Below are positions 8,452 through 17,034 of a stretch of DNA of 20,872 bases, piece after piece. Numbering within the stretch: position 1 is the first letter of the stretch; each line of letters opens with the position of its first letter. The position numbers were made by a program, and so were the translations under genes. Source of the DNA: an uncultured Blautia sp. (GTDB taxonomy: Bacteria; Bacillota; Clostridia; Lachnospirales; Lachnospiraceae); assembly GCA_900765525.1 (NCBI GenBank), contig CAAFRY010000096.1:1-20872 (forward strand), given 5' to 3'. The notes beneath the pieces were generated by a model that was not told the DNA's origin, made no database searches, and was given only the letters and a program-made list of their open reading frames with translations.

Positions 8452-8480
8452 TTGACAATGAAATGTAATCTTGTTAGAAT
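8452..8480 (+). promoter_or_regulatory. strong sigma-A promoter of the cell-wall hydrolase
   Basis: A consensus -35 TTGACA (8452-8457) lies 17 bp before TAGAAT (8475-8480), with an extended -10 TG at 8472-8473. The 5' UTR is about 58 nt, AT-rich, and contains the direct repeat TAATAAAT. Confidence 0.88.
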
Positions 8481-8544
8481 AAGTCCGTAACAAAACTTAA
8501 TAAATCTGTAATAAATAAGACAGACTTATGGGAGGTTATCTTTT

Positions 8545-9381
8545 ATGAAAAAAAGAATGCTTAGAATTTTAGCTTGTGCAGGTACAGTGGGAATGTTGAG
8601 TGCAGCCTTTGCTGTTCCGGCTATGGCGGACACTACAGAAGAGAATCAGAATATAGATACAACAGCAACACAGCAGACTGAGGCAGCAGACCAGGAGAGC
8701 TTTGATTGGTCGGACAAGGCTGCAGCAAATGTAAATACATATGCAAATATCCGCAGCGGTTCAGACATCAGTGCAGAACGTGTGGGTAAACTGCCTGCAG
8801 GGGCCGTTGCCACTGTTGTGGGAGAAGAGAATGGATGGGTACAGATAGTATCCGGCGAAGTAGAAGGGTATATCAGAGGAGACCTTCTGGTATCCGGAGA
8901 AGCAGCTCAGCAATTATTTGCATCTGTTTACGGAGATGTGGAAATCGTAGGTGCAGAACCTGTAGACCAGGCTGCAGAGGAAGCAGCGGCTCAGGCAGCA
9001 GCACAGCAGGCAGCTCAGGCAGCTTCCGCTCAGACAGGTGTATCTGTATCTCAGAGCGATTTAGATTTAATGGCTGCCATTATTGAGTGCGAGGCAGGGG
9101 GAGAGCCTTATGAAGGAAAAATCGGCGTAGGGGCTGTTATCATGAATAGAATCCGCAGCTCCCAGTTCCCAAATACCTTGTCTGAGGTTATTTACCAAAG
9201 CGGTCAGTTTTCACCTGTGGCCAGCGGAAAGCTGTCTTCTGTACTGAGCAGAGGCGCAAGCCAGGCTTGTTACGATGCAGCCAGAGATGTATTTGCAGGG
9301 GCCAATACCATTGGAGACCGTCTGTTCTTCCATGCAGGCGGCGGAAACGGCCTGACCATTGCAAATCAGACCTTTTATTAA
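8545..9381 (+). CDS. secreted SH3 and SleB-type cell-wall hydrolase
   Basis: Predicted 278-aa exported peptidoglycan hydrolase. A signal peptide (KKR n-region, hydrophobic core, cleavage after AMA at residue 28) is followed by an acidic, glutamine-rich stretch and a bacterial SH3 domain (about 58-118; ANVNTYANIRSGS, then NGWVQI and GYIRGDLL). An Ala/Gln-rich linker (about 142-165) leads to a Hydrolase_2/SleB-type domain (about 172-278). That domain shows AAIIECEAGGEPYEGK with E183 as likely catalytic glutamate, GAVIMNRI and YQSGQFSPV. SleB-family domains are lytic transglycosylases known from spore cortex lysis; the vegetative-type promoter and SH3 wall-binding domain suggest a growth-phase wall enzyme instead, which is inference. 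GGGAGG (8530-8535) precedes the ATG. It stands as a single-gene unit between terminators. Confidence 0.88.
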   Translation: MKKRMLRILACAGTVGMLSAAFAVPAMADTTEENQNIDTTATQQTEAADQESFDWSDKAAANVNTYANIRSGSDISAERVGKLPAGAVATVVGEENGWVQIVSGEVEGYIRGDLLVSGEAAQQLFASVYGDVEIVGAEPVDQAAEEAAAQAAAQQAAQAASAQTGVSVSQSDLDLMAAIIECEAGGEPYEGKIGVGAVIMNRIRSSQFPNTLSEVIYQSGQFSPVASGKLSSVLSRGASQACYDAARDVFAGANTIGDRLFFHAGGGNGLTIANQTFY

Positions 9382-9395
9382 AAGTTGTGGGAACT

Positions 9396-9560
9396 CTAGT
9401 GTACTGGCACGTTCATTTTCAGCATAATGTCGTAGAATGAATTTTCATTCTGCAAGGCGAAGGAATGAGGCGTAGCGGTGGCTACGTCGATTGACGACAA
9501 CGCAGCAGATGGAAATTCAGACAAGTCATTTGTTGAAATGTGAACGTGTCAGTACACTAG
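9396..9560. repeat. 165-bp palindromic element A (MITE-like)
   Basis: The 20-bp ends 9396-9415 and 9541-9560 are inverted copies with one difference, read as a G-U pair in plus-strand RNA. Both ends begin CTAGTGTACTG. Inside are AGAATGA/TCATTCT (9434-9440/9445-9451) and a central CGTAGC-GGTG-GCTACG (9471-9486). No ORF or transposase is present. It lies in the convergent gap between the hydrolase gene and serA. A non-autonomous insertion or structured-RNA repeat fits best; family identity is not known to me. Confidence 0.75.
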
Positions 9561-9684
9561 TGCCATCCACTTTAAATATCCTCACGCTTCACTGGCCTGC
9601 TTTTCGATAGCACAGTTGTAAAAGCCTCAGCGTAGCCCGCTACGCCTGCGTTTTTACAAGCGCCGAAAAGCTGCGGCACACTAG
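9557..9684. repeat. 128-bp palindromic element B abutting element A
   Basis: It shares the CTAG at 9557-9560 with element A and ends with CTAG at 9681-9684. The outer arms are CTAGTGCC and GGCACACTAG. Nested inside are CTTTTCG/CGAAAAG (9600-9606/9664-9670), TTGTAAAA/TTTTACAA (9616-9623/9652-9659) and the core GCGTAGC-CC-GCTACGC (9630-9645). The core resembles the CGTAGC/GCTACG core of element A, so the two may be related. There is no coding content. Together the elements fill most of the 334-bp gene-free gap at 9382-9715. Confidence 0.7.
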
Positions 9685-9717
9685 CACTTCTGCTGTCTGA
9701 TACCGCAGCTTCTTTTT
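9668..9717. terminator. bidirectional terminator of the convergent units
   Basis: AAGCTGCGG (9668-9676) pairs with CCGCAGCTT (9703-9711) around a 26-nt loop. CTTTTT follows rightward and CTTTTC follows leftward, so it could end both the hydrolase transcript and the serC-serA transcript. The right side overlaps the serA stop codon (9716-9718), and the left arm overlaps the end of element B. Confidence 0.55.
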
Positions 9718-10879
9718 ACTTTACGATACGAACTCTGTAAACGCCCTCTATTTTCTTCAGGGTATCTGCTACATCTTTAGAAATGGAGGAGGATACGTCA
9801 ATCATGGTATAAGCGTAATCCCCCCGGCTCTTATTCGTCATGTTGGAGATATTCACCCCGGCGTCTCCCAAAGCCTTGGTAAACTGGCTAATCATGTTTG
9901 GAATGTTTTTGTGGTTGATGGTAACCCTTCCAACATCCACACAGGCTCCGGCATCACAGTTTGGATAGTTTACGGAATTCCTGATGTTACCGTTTTCCAG
10001 ATAGTCCATCACCTGCTTGGCAGCCATAACGGCACAGTTGTCTTCAGATTCCTCGGTGGAGGCACCCAAATGAGGCGTTACCAAAGTATTTGGTGTGCTG
10101 GCAACCAGCGGATTGGCAAAATCTGTCACATATTTCTTCACCTTATCCGCCTTTAAGGCTTCTGCCAAGGCTTCTTCATCCACCAGCAAATCCCTGGCAA
10201 AATTCAGAAGCACCACACCGTCCTTCATCTGGGCAATTTCCTCTTTTCCAATCATCTTCTTGGTGCTTTCCATTAAAGGCACATGAATGGTAATGTAATC
10301 GCAGTCTCTGTAAATCATATTCACGTCATTGATATGATGAATACTTCTGGAAAGGCTCCAGGCAGCGTCCACAGATATAAAGGGGTCATAGCCGTAAACC
10401 TCCATGCCCAGATGTACCGCTGCATTGGCCACCCTCACTCCGATGGCTCCAAGGCCTATAATACCCAGCTTCTTCCCGCTGATTTCACAGCCGGCAAACT
10501 GTTTCTTTTTCTTCTCTGCTTTCTTGGCAATGTCTTCCGTGGCTTCCTGCTGCTCCAGCCATTCAATGCCTCCTACAATATCTCTGGAGGCCAGCAGCAT
10601 ACCGGCAATGACCATTTCCTTTACCCCGTTGGCATTGGCTCCCGGTGTGTTGAATACCACCACGCCTTTTTTCGCCAGTTCCTCCAAAGGAATGTTATTG
10701 ACTCCTGCTCCGGCTCTGGCCACTGCGGCTACCCGCTCCGGAAGCTCCAGCTGATGCATATCTGCGCTTCTCACCAAAATAGCATCTGCCTGTTCCATAT
10801 GCTCTGTCTTTTCATATTTTCCCGGAAATTTATCTAAACCAACCTGAGAAATAGGATTTAAGCAATGATACTGATACAT
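9716..10879 (-). CDS. serA: D-3-phosphoglycerate dehydrogenase
   Basis: Predicted 387-aa first enzyme of serine synthesis, oxidising 3-phosphoglycerate to 3-phosphohydroxypyruvate with NAD. The substrate domain shows ARAGAGVNNIPLEELAKKGV (residues 54-73), the Rossmann loop is GLGAIG (142-147), and an ACT-type regulatory domain lies at about 315-387. Catalytic R229 (NFARD) and H270 (TPHLGAST) are visible. The segment usually reading DVFxxEP is VTDFANP here (251-257), so the usual third catalytic residue, a glutamate, is not at its normal place. A lysine-rich insert lies at 119-126. It starts 2 nt after the serC stop; AAGGAG sits 11 nt upstream, inside the end of serC. The ACT domain suggests feedback by serine, inferred from the family. 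Confidence 0.93.
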   Translation of the reverse strand: MYQYHCLNPISQVGLDKFPGKYEKTEHMEQADAILVRSADMHQLELPERVAAVARAGAGVNNIPLEELAKKGVVVFNTPGANANGVKEMVIAGMLLASRDIVGGIEWLEQQEATEDIAKKAEKKKKQFAGCEISGKKLGIIGLGAIGVRVANAAVHLGMEVYGYDPFISVDAAWSLSRSIHHINDVNMIYRDCDYITIHVPLMESTKKMIGKEEIAQMKDGVVLLNFARDLLVDEEALAEALKADKVKKYVTDFANPLVASTPNTLVTPHLGASTEESEDNCAVMAAKQVMDYLENGNIRNSVNYPNCDAGACVDVGRVTINHKNIPNMISQFTKALGDAGVNISNMTNKSRGDYAYTMIDVSSSISKDVADTLKKIEGVYRVRIVK

Positions 10880-10881
10880 GA

Positions 10882-11964
10882 TTATCCGTTCTCCTTTTCA
10901 AAATTTTTCATAAAGGCAACAAGAGCCTTTACCCCCTCTTCCGGCATTGCATTGTAAATGCTGGCTCTCATGCCTCCTACGCTTCTGTGGCCTTTCAGGT
11001 TCTCTAATCCGGCTTCTTTGGCCTCTTTTACGAATTTAGCATCCAGCTCCTGGCTTCCCGTAACAAAGGGAACATTCATCAAAGAGCGGTCTTCCTTCAC
11101 CACAGTGCCTTTAAACAGGCTGCTCTGGTCAAGAAAATCATAGAGAATTCCGGCCTTGCGCTGGTTTTTCTCCTGCATAACCTCCAGTCCTCCCATGGCT
11201 TTCAGCCATTTAAAGACCTTGCCGCACATATAGATGCACCAGCAATTGGGTGTGTTATACATGGAGCCCGCATCTGCATGGGTCTTGAAATTCAGCATAG
11301 TAGGCGTCCCCGGAAGTACATCCCCGGTAATTAAATCCTCACGGATAATGGAAATCACCATACCGGCCGGGCCGATATTTTTCTGCACCCCTCCGTACAT
11401 AATGCCGTATTTGGTAATATCCGCCGGCTGGGAAAGGAAACAGGAAGACACATCGGAAACCAGGATTTTTCCCTTGGTATCCGGTAATTTATTGTACCTG
11501 GTACCGTAAATGGTGTTATTCTCGCAAATATATACATAATCCGCATCCGGGCTGATAGGAAGGTCGGAGCAGTCCGGTATGTAGGAAAAGGTTTTATCCT
11601 CAGATGAGGCAATCTTATTGGCCTTTCCGTATTTCTGGGCTTCCTGCCAGGCCTTTTTGGCCCACTGTCCGGTGACAATATAATCCGCCACACGGTTTTT
11701 CATAAGATTCATGGGAATCATGGCGAACTGCTGGCTGGCGCCCCCCTGAAGAAACAGTACCTTGTAATTATCCGGAATTTTCAGAAGGTCCCGCAGGTCT
11801 GCCTCGGCTTCCTGGATAATGTCTTCAAACATTTTGGAGCGGTGGCTCATCTCCATAACGGACATACCGCAGCCCCTGTAATCCAGCATCTCCTCTGCCG
11901 CTTCTTTTAGTACCTCTTCCGGCAATACTGCCGGACCTGCTGAAAAATTATAAACTCTGCTCAC
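10882..11964 (-). CDS. serC: phosphoserine aminotransferase
   Basis: Predicted 360-aa class V PLP-dependent aminotransferase making O-phosphoserine from 3-phosphohydroxypyruvate and glutamate. It opens with the family signature YNFSAGPAVLPEEVL (residues 5-19). It has MSHRSK (39-44), the PLP lysine K195 in GGVQKNIGPAG, and a C-terminal GHRSVGGMRASIYNA for phosphate binding. Length matches the family (about 360). The start is GTG, with AGGAGG just upstream. It has its own strong promoter at 12047-12075 and is the first gene of the serC-serA pair. No phosphoserine phosphatase (serB) is in the window, so that step must be encoded elsewhere. Confidence 0.96.
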   Translation of the reverse strand: MSRVYNFSAGPAVLPEEVLKEAAEEMLDYRGCGMSVMEMSHRSKMFEDIIQEAEADLRDLLKIPDNYKVLFLQGGASQQFAMIPMNLMKNRVADYIVTGQWAKKAWQEAQKYGKANKIASSEDKTFSYIPDCSDLPISPDADYVYICENNTIYGTRYNKLPDTKGKILVSDVSSCFLSQPADITKYGIMYGGVQKNIGPAGMVISIIREDLITGDVLPGTPTMLNFKTHADAGSMYNTPNCWCIYMCGKVFKWLKAMGGLEVMQEKNQRKAGILYDFLDQSSLFKGTVVKEDRSLMNVPFVTGSQELDAKFVKEAKEAGLENLKGHRSVGGMRASIYNAMPEEGVKALVAFMKNFEKENG

Positions 11965-11997
11965 GACTCTCTCCTCCTCTAAGCTCTATTACAGAGT

Positions 11998-12031
11998 GTG
12001 CCATCTACTCCGGCTTGGGAATACATGGCAC
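11998..12031 (-). promoter_or_regulatory. hairpin in the serC 5' leader
   Basis: In the roughly 75-nt leader, GTGCCAT and ATGGCAC (11998-12004/12025-12031) form a 7-bp stem with a 20-nt loop. A smaller CTCT/AGAG hairpin lies nearer the start codon. There is no U-run, so this is not a terminator. The leader is too short for a T-box. Any regulatory role is unproven. Confidence 0.35.
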
Positions 12032-12046
12032 CTCAGTGATGTTCTT

Positions 12047-12075
12047 ATTCTAATACTTTGATATATTTTTGTCAA
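12047..12075 (-). promoter_or_regulatory. strong sigma-A promoter of serC-serA
   Basis: Read leftward, consensus TTGACA (12075-12070) and TAGAAT (12052-12047) are 17 bp apart. Transcription would begin near 12040, giving a leader of about 75 nt. This separates serC-serA from the ilv genes upstream, although no good terminator lies between them. Confidence 0.88.
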
Positions 12076-12107
12076 CGAAAACATTTGTCTTCTTCAGAGA
12101 GACATCT

Positions 12108-13793
12108 TTATTTTTCCTTGGCCTTTAAATCCTCTTCGTCAAAGGCATCCTCAATATTGGCTCCCGGAGAAACCATGGGGAATACCTTTTCATCCCGGTC
12201 AATGACACAGTCAATGAGAACTGTAGTATTTAAGGAAATGGCTTTCTGGATAGCCGGTCCTAAATCCTCTCTCTTTGTAACCCGGATGCCTACGGCTCCC
12301 ATAGCCTCCGCCAGCTTCACATAATCCACCTTATCTCTGAGTATGGTATTGGAATATCTGCCTTCGTAGTAGAGAGTCTGCCACTGGCGGACCATTCCCA
12401 GCACCTCATTATTGATGATTACCTCAATCAAAGGCAGTTCGTTTCTGGTAGCCGTAGCCAGCTCGTTCATATTCATACGGAAGCATCCGTCTCCTGCTAC
12501 ATTGATGACTACCTTATCCGGATTTCCCATTCTGGCGCCGATAGCCGCCCCCAGACCGTAACCCATGGTTCCCAAACCTCCTGAGGACAGAAATGCCCTG
12601 GGACTTCTGAATTTATAATACTGGGCAGTCCACATCTGATGCTGGCCCACCTCCGTGGTAATAATAGCGTCTCCGTTGGTCTGCTTATACAGTTCTTCAA
12701 TCACTGCCGGGCCTGTAAGTCCTTCCGGATGATAGCGAAGAGGATATTTTGCCTTCAGCTCCTGAATTTCCTCCAGCCACTCCAGATGCTCTCCGGGGCT
12801 TACCATCTGATTAAGCTCCTTTAGCACCTCTTTTGCATCTCCCACAATGCTGCAGTCCACCAGCACGTTTTTATTGATTTCCGCAGCATCCACATCAATA
12901 TGGATAACCTTGGCGTTTCTGGCAAAATTCCTGGCATTTCCGATAACACGGTCCGAGAATCTGGCTCCGATGGCAATGAGCAGGTCGCACTTTGTCACAC
13001 CCAGATTGGAAGCCTTGGTACCGTGCATACCCAACATACCGGTATAGTTAGGCTCCTCTCCTGAGAACACACCTTTTCCCATGAGAGAATCCGTTACAGG
13101 TGCCTGGATAGTACGGGCCAGTGTACGAACCTCCTCCCAGGCATTGGCAGCCACTGCGCCGCCGCCCACAAAGATAAACGGCTTTTTGGCGTTGTCTATC
13201 ATCCGGGCCGCCTTCTCTAAATCCTCTTTTCGTATATCTTTTACCGAAGGCTTTACTTCTCTGGGGATAGCCGGGGTAAACTCTGTTTTATTGGCTGTTA
13301 CATCCTTGGTAATATCCACCAGTACCGGTCCGGGCCTTCCGCTTTTGGCTATGATAAAAGCCCTGCGGATGGTTTTGGCCAGGTTTGCCACATCTTTTAC
13401 AATAAAGCTGTGCTTGGTAATGGGCATTACCACCCCTGCAATGTCTACCTCCTGAAAGCTATCCTTTCCTAAAAGAGGCAGGCCTACGTTACAGGTAATG
13501 GCCACCACAGGAATAGAATCCATGTGGGCTGTGGCGATTCCGGTTACCAGGTTTGTGGCTCCCGGACCGCTGGTAGCCATACAAACTCCCACCTTCCCGG
13601 TAGAGCGGGCGTAACCGTCAGCTGCGTGAGCGGCTCCCTGTTCATGGGAAGTAAGTACATGGCGGATTTCCCCCGCATGTTTATATAATTCATCATATAT
13701 GTTCAGAATGGTGCCCCCGGGATAACCGAAGACCGTATCCACTCCCTGCTCTTTCAGACATTCAATTACAATTTCTGCTCCCGTAAGCTGCAT
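12108..13793 (-). CDS. ilvB: acetolactate synthase large (catalytic) subunit
   Basis: Predicted 561-aa thiamine diphosphate enzyme. It condenses two pyruvates to 2-acetolactate (valine/leucine) or pyruvate with 2-oxobutyrate (isoleucine). The N-terminal domain carries the catalytic glutamate E51 in SHEQGAAHAADGYAR. The middle domain is the FAD-binding type, and the C-terminal domain has the diphosphate/Mg motif starting GDG (434-436) and continuing to NNEVLGMV. The biosynthetic (FAD-containing) form fits better than the catabolic AlsS form because it sits with ilvD and leuB. The ATG at 13793 has GGGGAGG upstream. It is the last gene of leuB-ilvD-ilvB, 20 nt after ilvD. The regulatory subunit ilvN is not adjacent. 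Confidence 0.95.
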   Translation of the reverse strand: MQLTGAEIVIECLKEQGVDTVFGYPGGTILNIYDELYKHAGEIRHVLTSHEQGAAHAADGYARSTGKVGVCMATSGPGATNLVTGIATAHMDSIPVVAITCNVGLPLLGKDSFQEVDIAGVVMPITKHSFIVKDVANLAKTIRRAFIIAKSGRPGPVLVDITKDVTANKTEFTPAIPREVKPSVKDIRKEDLEKAARMIDNAKKPFIFVGGGAVAANAWEEVRTLARTIQAPVTDSLMGKGVFSGEEPNYTGMLGMHGTKASNLGVTKCDLLIAIGARFSDRVIGNARNFARNAKVIHIDVDAAEINKNVLVDCSIVGDAKEVLKELNQMVSPGEHLEWLEEIQELKAKYPLRYHPEGLTGPAVIEELYKQTNGDAIITTEVGQHQMWTAQYYKFRSPRAFLSSGGLGTMGYGLGAAIGARMGNPDKVVINVAGDGCFRMNMNELATATRNELPLIEVIINNEVLGMVRQWQTLYYEGRYSNTILRDKVDYVKLAEAMGAVGIRVTKREDLGPAIQKAISLNTTVLIDCVIDRDEKVFPMVSPGANIEDAFDEEDLKAKEK

Positions 13794-13813
13794 AAAAAAT
13801 CCTCCCCTGTTTT

Positions 13814-15484
13814 TTATCTTTTCGGTACCTCCAGCACAGCGCCACGGTTTCCGCTGGTTACCATGGAAGCGTATCTGGCCAGATAACCGGTGGTTACCTT
13901 AGGCTCTCTTGGCTGCCATTTGGCTTTTCTGTTCTCCAGCTCTTCCTGGGAAACCAGAAGCTCCAGGCTGTTCTCCGGAATATTTATACGGATAGTATCT
14001 CCCTCTTCCACTAAAGCAATAGGACCGCCTACAGCAGCTTCCGGAGAAATATGGCCGATAGAGGCTCCTCTGGATGCGCCGGAGAAACGTCCGTCTGTAA
14101 TAAGGGCCACAGAAGAACCAAGTCCCATTCCCGCAATAGCTGAGGTGGGATTCAGCATTTCTCTCATACCCGGACCGCCTTTTGGACCTTCATAGCGGAT
14201 GACAACCACGTCTCCGGATACAATGCTGCCTCCTTTGATGGCGGCAATAGCATCCTCCTCACAGTCAAAAACTCTGGCCGGTCCCTCATGAACCATCATT
14301 TCCTGGCACACAGCGCTTTTCTTTACTACGCCGCCGTGAGGAGCCAGGTTACCGGTTAAGACAGCCAGGCCGCCGGTCTGACTGTAGGGATTCTCCACAG
14401 GACGGATAACCTCCGGATTTTTATTGCTGCATCCTTTGATATTCTCTCCCACTGTTTTTCCGGTGACAGTCATACAGTCCAGATTCAGTAAATCCTTCTT
14501 TGCCAGCTCATTCATCACCGCATACACTCCCCCGGCTTCGTTTAAGTCCTCGATGTAGGTGGGACCTGCAGGAGCCAGGTGGCACAGATTCGGAGTTTTT
14601 TCGCTTACCTGGTTGGCAAAGGTAATGTCAAAATCCCAGCCGATTTCGTGGGCAATGGCCGGCAGATGAAGCATACTGTTAGTGGAGCAGCCCAGGGCCA
14701 TATCCACGGTAAGGGCGTTCATGATAGCGTCCTTTGTCATAATATCTCTCGGGCGGATATTTTTTCTGTACATCTCCATGACCATCATTCCGGCATGTTT
14801 AGCCAGCTTGATTCTCTCGGAATATACAGCGGGGATGGTACCGTTGCCCTGGAGTCCCATACCTAATACCTCTGTAAGGCAGTTCATACTGTTAGCTGTA
14901 TACATACCGGAGCAGGAACCACAGGTAGGACATACCTTGTTCTCAAACTCCTCTACCTCAGCCTCGCTCATTGTTCCTGCACTGTAAGCCCCCACTGCCT
15001 CAAACATGGAGGAAAGGCTTCTCTTCTGGCCATGCACCTTTCCGGCCAGCATAGGGCCGCCGCTTACAAATACAGTAGGCACATTGATTCTGGCGGCTGC
15101 CATTAAAAGGCCCGGTACGTTTTTATCACAGTTTGGAACCATTACCAGTGCGTCAAACTGATGGGCCATAGCCATAGCCTCTGTGGAATCTGCAATCAAA
15201 TCCCTGGTCACCAGAGAATATTTCATACCAATATGGCCCATGGCAATTCCGTCGCAGACTGCGATGGCTGGAAATACCACCGGATTTCCCCCTGCCATGG
15301 CTACTCCCATTTTCACTGCGTTTACAATTTTATCCAGATTCATATGTCCGGGAACAATTTCATTGTAAGAGCTGACAATACCTACCAGGGGCTTTTCCAT
15401 CTCTTCCTTTGTCATTCCCAGTGCGTTAAATAAGGAACGGTGGGGTGCCTGCTGCATCCCTGTCTTTACTGCGTCACTTCTCAT
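13814..15484 (-). CDS. ilvD: dihydroxyacid dehydratase
   Basis: Predicted 556-aa iron-sulfur enzyme dehydrating 2,3-dihydroxy-isovalerate and its isoleucine counterpart to the 2-oxo acids. Family segments are [19 protein letters not shown] at the start, [10 protein letters not shown] (residues 76-85), [10 protein letters not shown] (116-125; C119) and [16 protein letters not shown] (185-200; C191). The position that is PCN in [2Fe-2S] dehydratases reads VPGHMN here (44-49), as in the E. coli [4Fe-4S] form, so an oxygen-labile cluster is likely. ATG 15484 is preferred from family alignment, with AGGAGG 11 nt upstream; an in-frame TTG at 15490 (spacing 5) is an alternative adding two residues. 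It lies 35 nt after leuB. Confidence 0.95.
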   Translation of the reverse strand: MRSDAVKTGMQQAPHRSLFNALGMTKEEMEKPLVGIVSSYNEIVPGHMNLDKIVNAVKMGVAMAGGNPVVFPAIAVCDGIAMGHIGMKYSLVTRDLIADSTEAMAMAHQFDALVMVPNCDKNVPGLLMAAARINVPTVFVSGGPMLAGKVHGQKRSLSSMFEAVGAYSAGTMSEAEVEEFENKVCPTCGSCSGMYTANSMNCLTEVLGMGLQGNGTIPAVYSERIKLAKHAGMMVMEMYRKNIRPRDIMTKDAIMNALTVDMALGCSTNSMLHLPAIAHEIGWDFDITFANQVSEKTPNLCHLAPAGPTYIEDLNEAGGVYAVMNELAKKDLLNLDCMTVTGKTVGENIKGCSNKNPEVIRPVENPYSQTGGLAVLTGNLAPHGGVVKKSAVCQEMMVHEGPARVFDCEEDAIAAIKGGSIVSGDVVVIRYEGPKGGPGMREMLNPTSAIAGMGLGSSVALITDGRFSGASRGASIGHISPEAAVGGPIALVEEGDTIRINIPENSLELLVSQEELENRKAKWQPREPKVTTGYLARYASMVTSGNRGAVLEVPKR

Positions 15485-15519
15485 ATGCAATTCATCCTCC
15501 TCTATCCTGATTTTCCTGT

Positions 15520-16602
15520 TTATATCCTCTCTGCAATCAAGTCTCCCATTTCTCTGGTACCTACCTGCTTCATGCCTTCAGACATAATATCCACGGTGCG
15601 GTAGCCCTCCTGCAGTACCTGCTGTACCGCAGCCTCCACAGCGTCTGCTTCCTTATCCAAATCCAGGGAAAAACGAAGCAGCATGGCCGCTGAGAGAATG
15701 GTAGCCAGGGGATTGGCAATGCCCTTTCCCGCAATATCCGGAGCAGAGCCGTGGCTGGGCTCATATAAGCCGAATTTAGTCTCATTTAAGCTGGCTGAGG
15801 ACAGCATTCCGATAGAGCCGGTTACCATACTGGCCTCATCGGAGAGAATGTCTCCAAACATATTCTCTGTCAGAATCACGTCAAACTGGCCGGGATTGTG
15901 TACCAGCTGCATTGCACAGTTATCTACCAGCATATGCTCCAGGGTAATATCCGGATACTCTGCAGCCACTTCCTCCACTACTTTTCTCCACAATCTGGAA
16001 GAATCCAATACATTGGCCTTATCTACGCTGGTAACTTTCTTTCTTCTCTTTCCTGCAATCTCAAAGGCCTTTACTGCAATCCTGCGGATTTCTTTTTCAT
16101 CATAAGTCAGGGTGTCCACGGCCTTTCTCACGCCGTTTTCTTCTACGGTCTTTCTCTCTCCGAAATACAGGCCGCCGGTCAGCTCCCGGACAATAATCAT
16201 ATCAAAACCTTCTCCGATTACCCCTTCCTTTAAAGGGCAGGCTCCTTTTAATTCCTGATACAAATAAGCAGGCCTTAAATTTGCAAACAGATTCAGAGCC
16301 TTACGGATGGCCAGAAGGCCTGCCTCCGGTCTTTTGGATGGCTCCAGTTTATACCAGGGTGAGGTTTTTGCGTCGCCGCCGATGGAACCCATCAGCACTG
16401 CATCTGCACTTTTGGCTGTTTCCAGCGCTTCCTGTGTCAGGGGTACTCCATGTACGTCAATGGAGGCTCCCCCCAGCAGTACCTCCTCATATGTAAAGGA
16501 ATGTCCGAATTTCTGGCAGACCTTATCCAGCACTTTCTTTGCCTCTTCCACAATCTCCGGTCCGATTCCGTCTCCCCGAATCAGGGCTATGTTTTTGTTC
16601 AT
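15520..16602 (-). CDS. leuB: 3-isopropylmalate dehydrogenase
   Basis: Predicted 360-aa homodimeric NAD-dependent enzyme of leucine synthesis, oxidatively decarboxylating 3-isopropylmalate. Visible signatures are [13 protein letters not shown] (residues 6-18), the substrate arginines in NLRPAY (108-113), [13 protein letters not shown] (138-150; Y146), K195 in SVDKANVL, D227 and the metal aspartates D251 and D255 in [10 protein letters not shown]. The NAD motif is [15 protein letters not shown] (284-298). Length is standard. The ATG start has GGAGA upstream. It is the first gene of leuB-ilvD-ilvB and has a promoter at 16662-16690. The other leucine genes (leuA, leuC, leuD) are not in the window. 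Confidence 0.96.
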   Translation of the reverse strand: MNKNIALIRGDGIGPEIVEEAKKVLDKVCQKFGHSFTYEEVLLGGASIDVHGVPLTQEALETAKSADAVLMGSIGGDAKTSPWYKLEPSKRPEAGLLAIRKALNLFANLRPAYLYQELKGACPLKEGVIGEGFDMIIVRELTGGLYFGERKTVEENGVRKAVDTLTYDEKEIRRIAVKAFEIAGKRRKKVTSVDKANVLDSSRLWRKVVEEVAAEYPDITLEHMLVDNCAMQLVHNPGQFDVILTENMFGDILSDEASMVTGSIGMLSSASLNETKFGLYEPSHGSAPDIAGKGIANPLATILSAAMLLRFSLDLDKEADAVEAAVQQVLQEGYRTVDIMSEGMKQVGTREMGDLIAERI

Positions 16603-16661
16603 TATTCTATGTCTCCTTTCCTGCCTTGGCAGACTTTCTCTCCCACAGTGTAATTAGTAAT

Positions 16662-16690
16662 ATGATAATCCTTTTCCACCCATAATTCAA
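16662..16690 (-). promoter_or_regulatory. sigma-A promoter of leuB-ilvD-ilvB
   Basis: Read leftward, TTGAAT (16690-16685) and TATCAT (16667-16662) are 17 bp apart. The leader is only about 50 nt and holds no terminator/antiterminator pair or T-box motif, so regulation is likely at initiation. Confidence 0.7.
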
Positions 16691-17034
16691 GTCATAATAG
16701 CTCTGCCGGGTATGCCTTTTCGTTATGGCTTCCATTCTTTCTCCCGGTATTTTCTTTTTATCCCCAAAGCATTTAGACTTTATTTCAAAATTTTAGAAAA
16801 CCTTTATTTTCCAGTCACAGGTATGTCACAATTATCCTCTATACTCATAGATGTTAACAAAGAAGACGGCGGCTGCATAATCGCAGGATACAGAAGCTGT
16901 GTAGCTGCTGGACTTCGCCTAAAGCAGATATTTTCCTGTCCAAGCCGACAGGTTAATATATAAACATTTTTCTCCTTCCTTTGGGGAACGCATAAGAGAC
17001 TTTTCAGAAGTGCTGCGGCATCCCCATATTTTAT
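16691..17034. other. gene-free structured stretch upstream of leuB
   Basis: This is about 340 bp without a credible gene. It contains a three-tier inverted repeat at 16983-17025 (GGGGA/TCCCC, CGCA/TGCG, ACTT/AAGT). It also has smaller hairpins (CCTGTC/GACAGG near 16937-16955; CTGC/GCAG and TACAG/CTGT near 16870-16900). Leftward, AAGGAAGGAGAAAAATG would start only a four-codon peptide. Longer frames here lack family-like sequence. It may be a small RNA or decayed sequence. Confidence 0.4.

Noticed and set aside
16784..16802. CodY-like site upstream of leuB
   Set aside because: Read leftward the best match to AATTTTCWGAAAATT has about four mismatches and lies roughly 100 bp upstream of the -35 box, so it is not convincing.
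16603..17034. T-box or amino-acid riboswitch upstream of leuB
   Set aside because: The T-box core (AGGGTGGNACCGCG) is absent on both strands, and the promoter leaves a leader of only about 50 nt.
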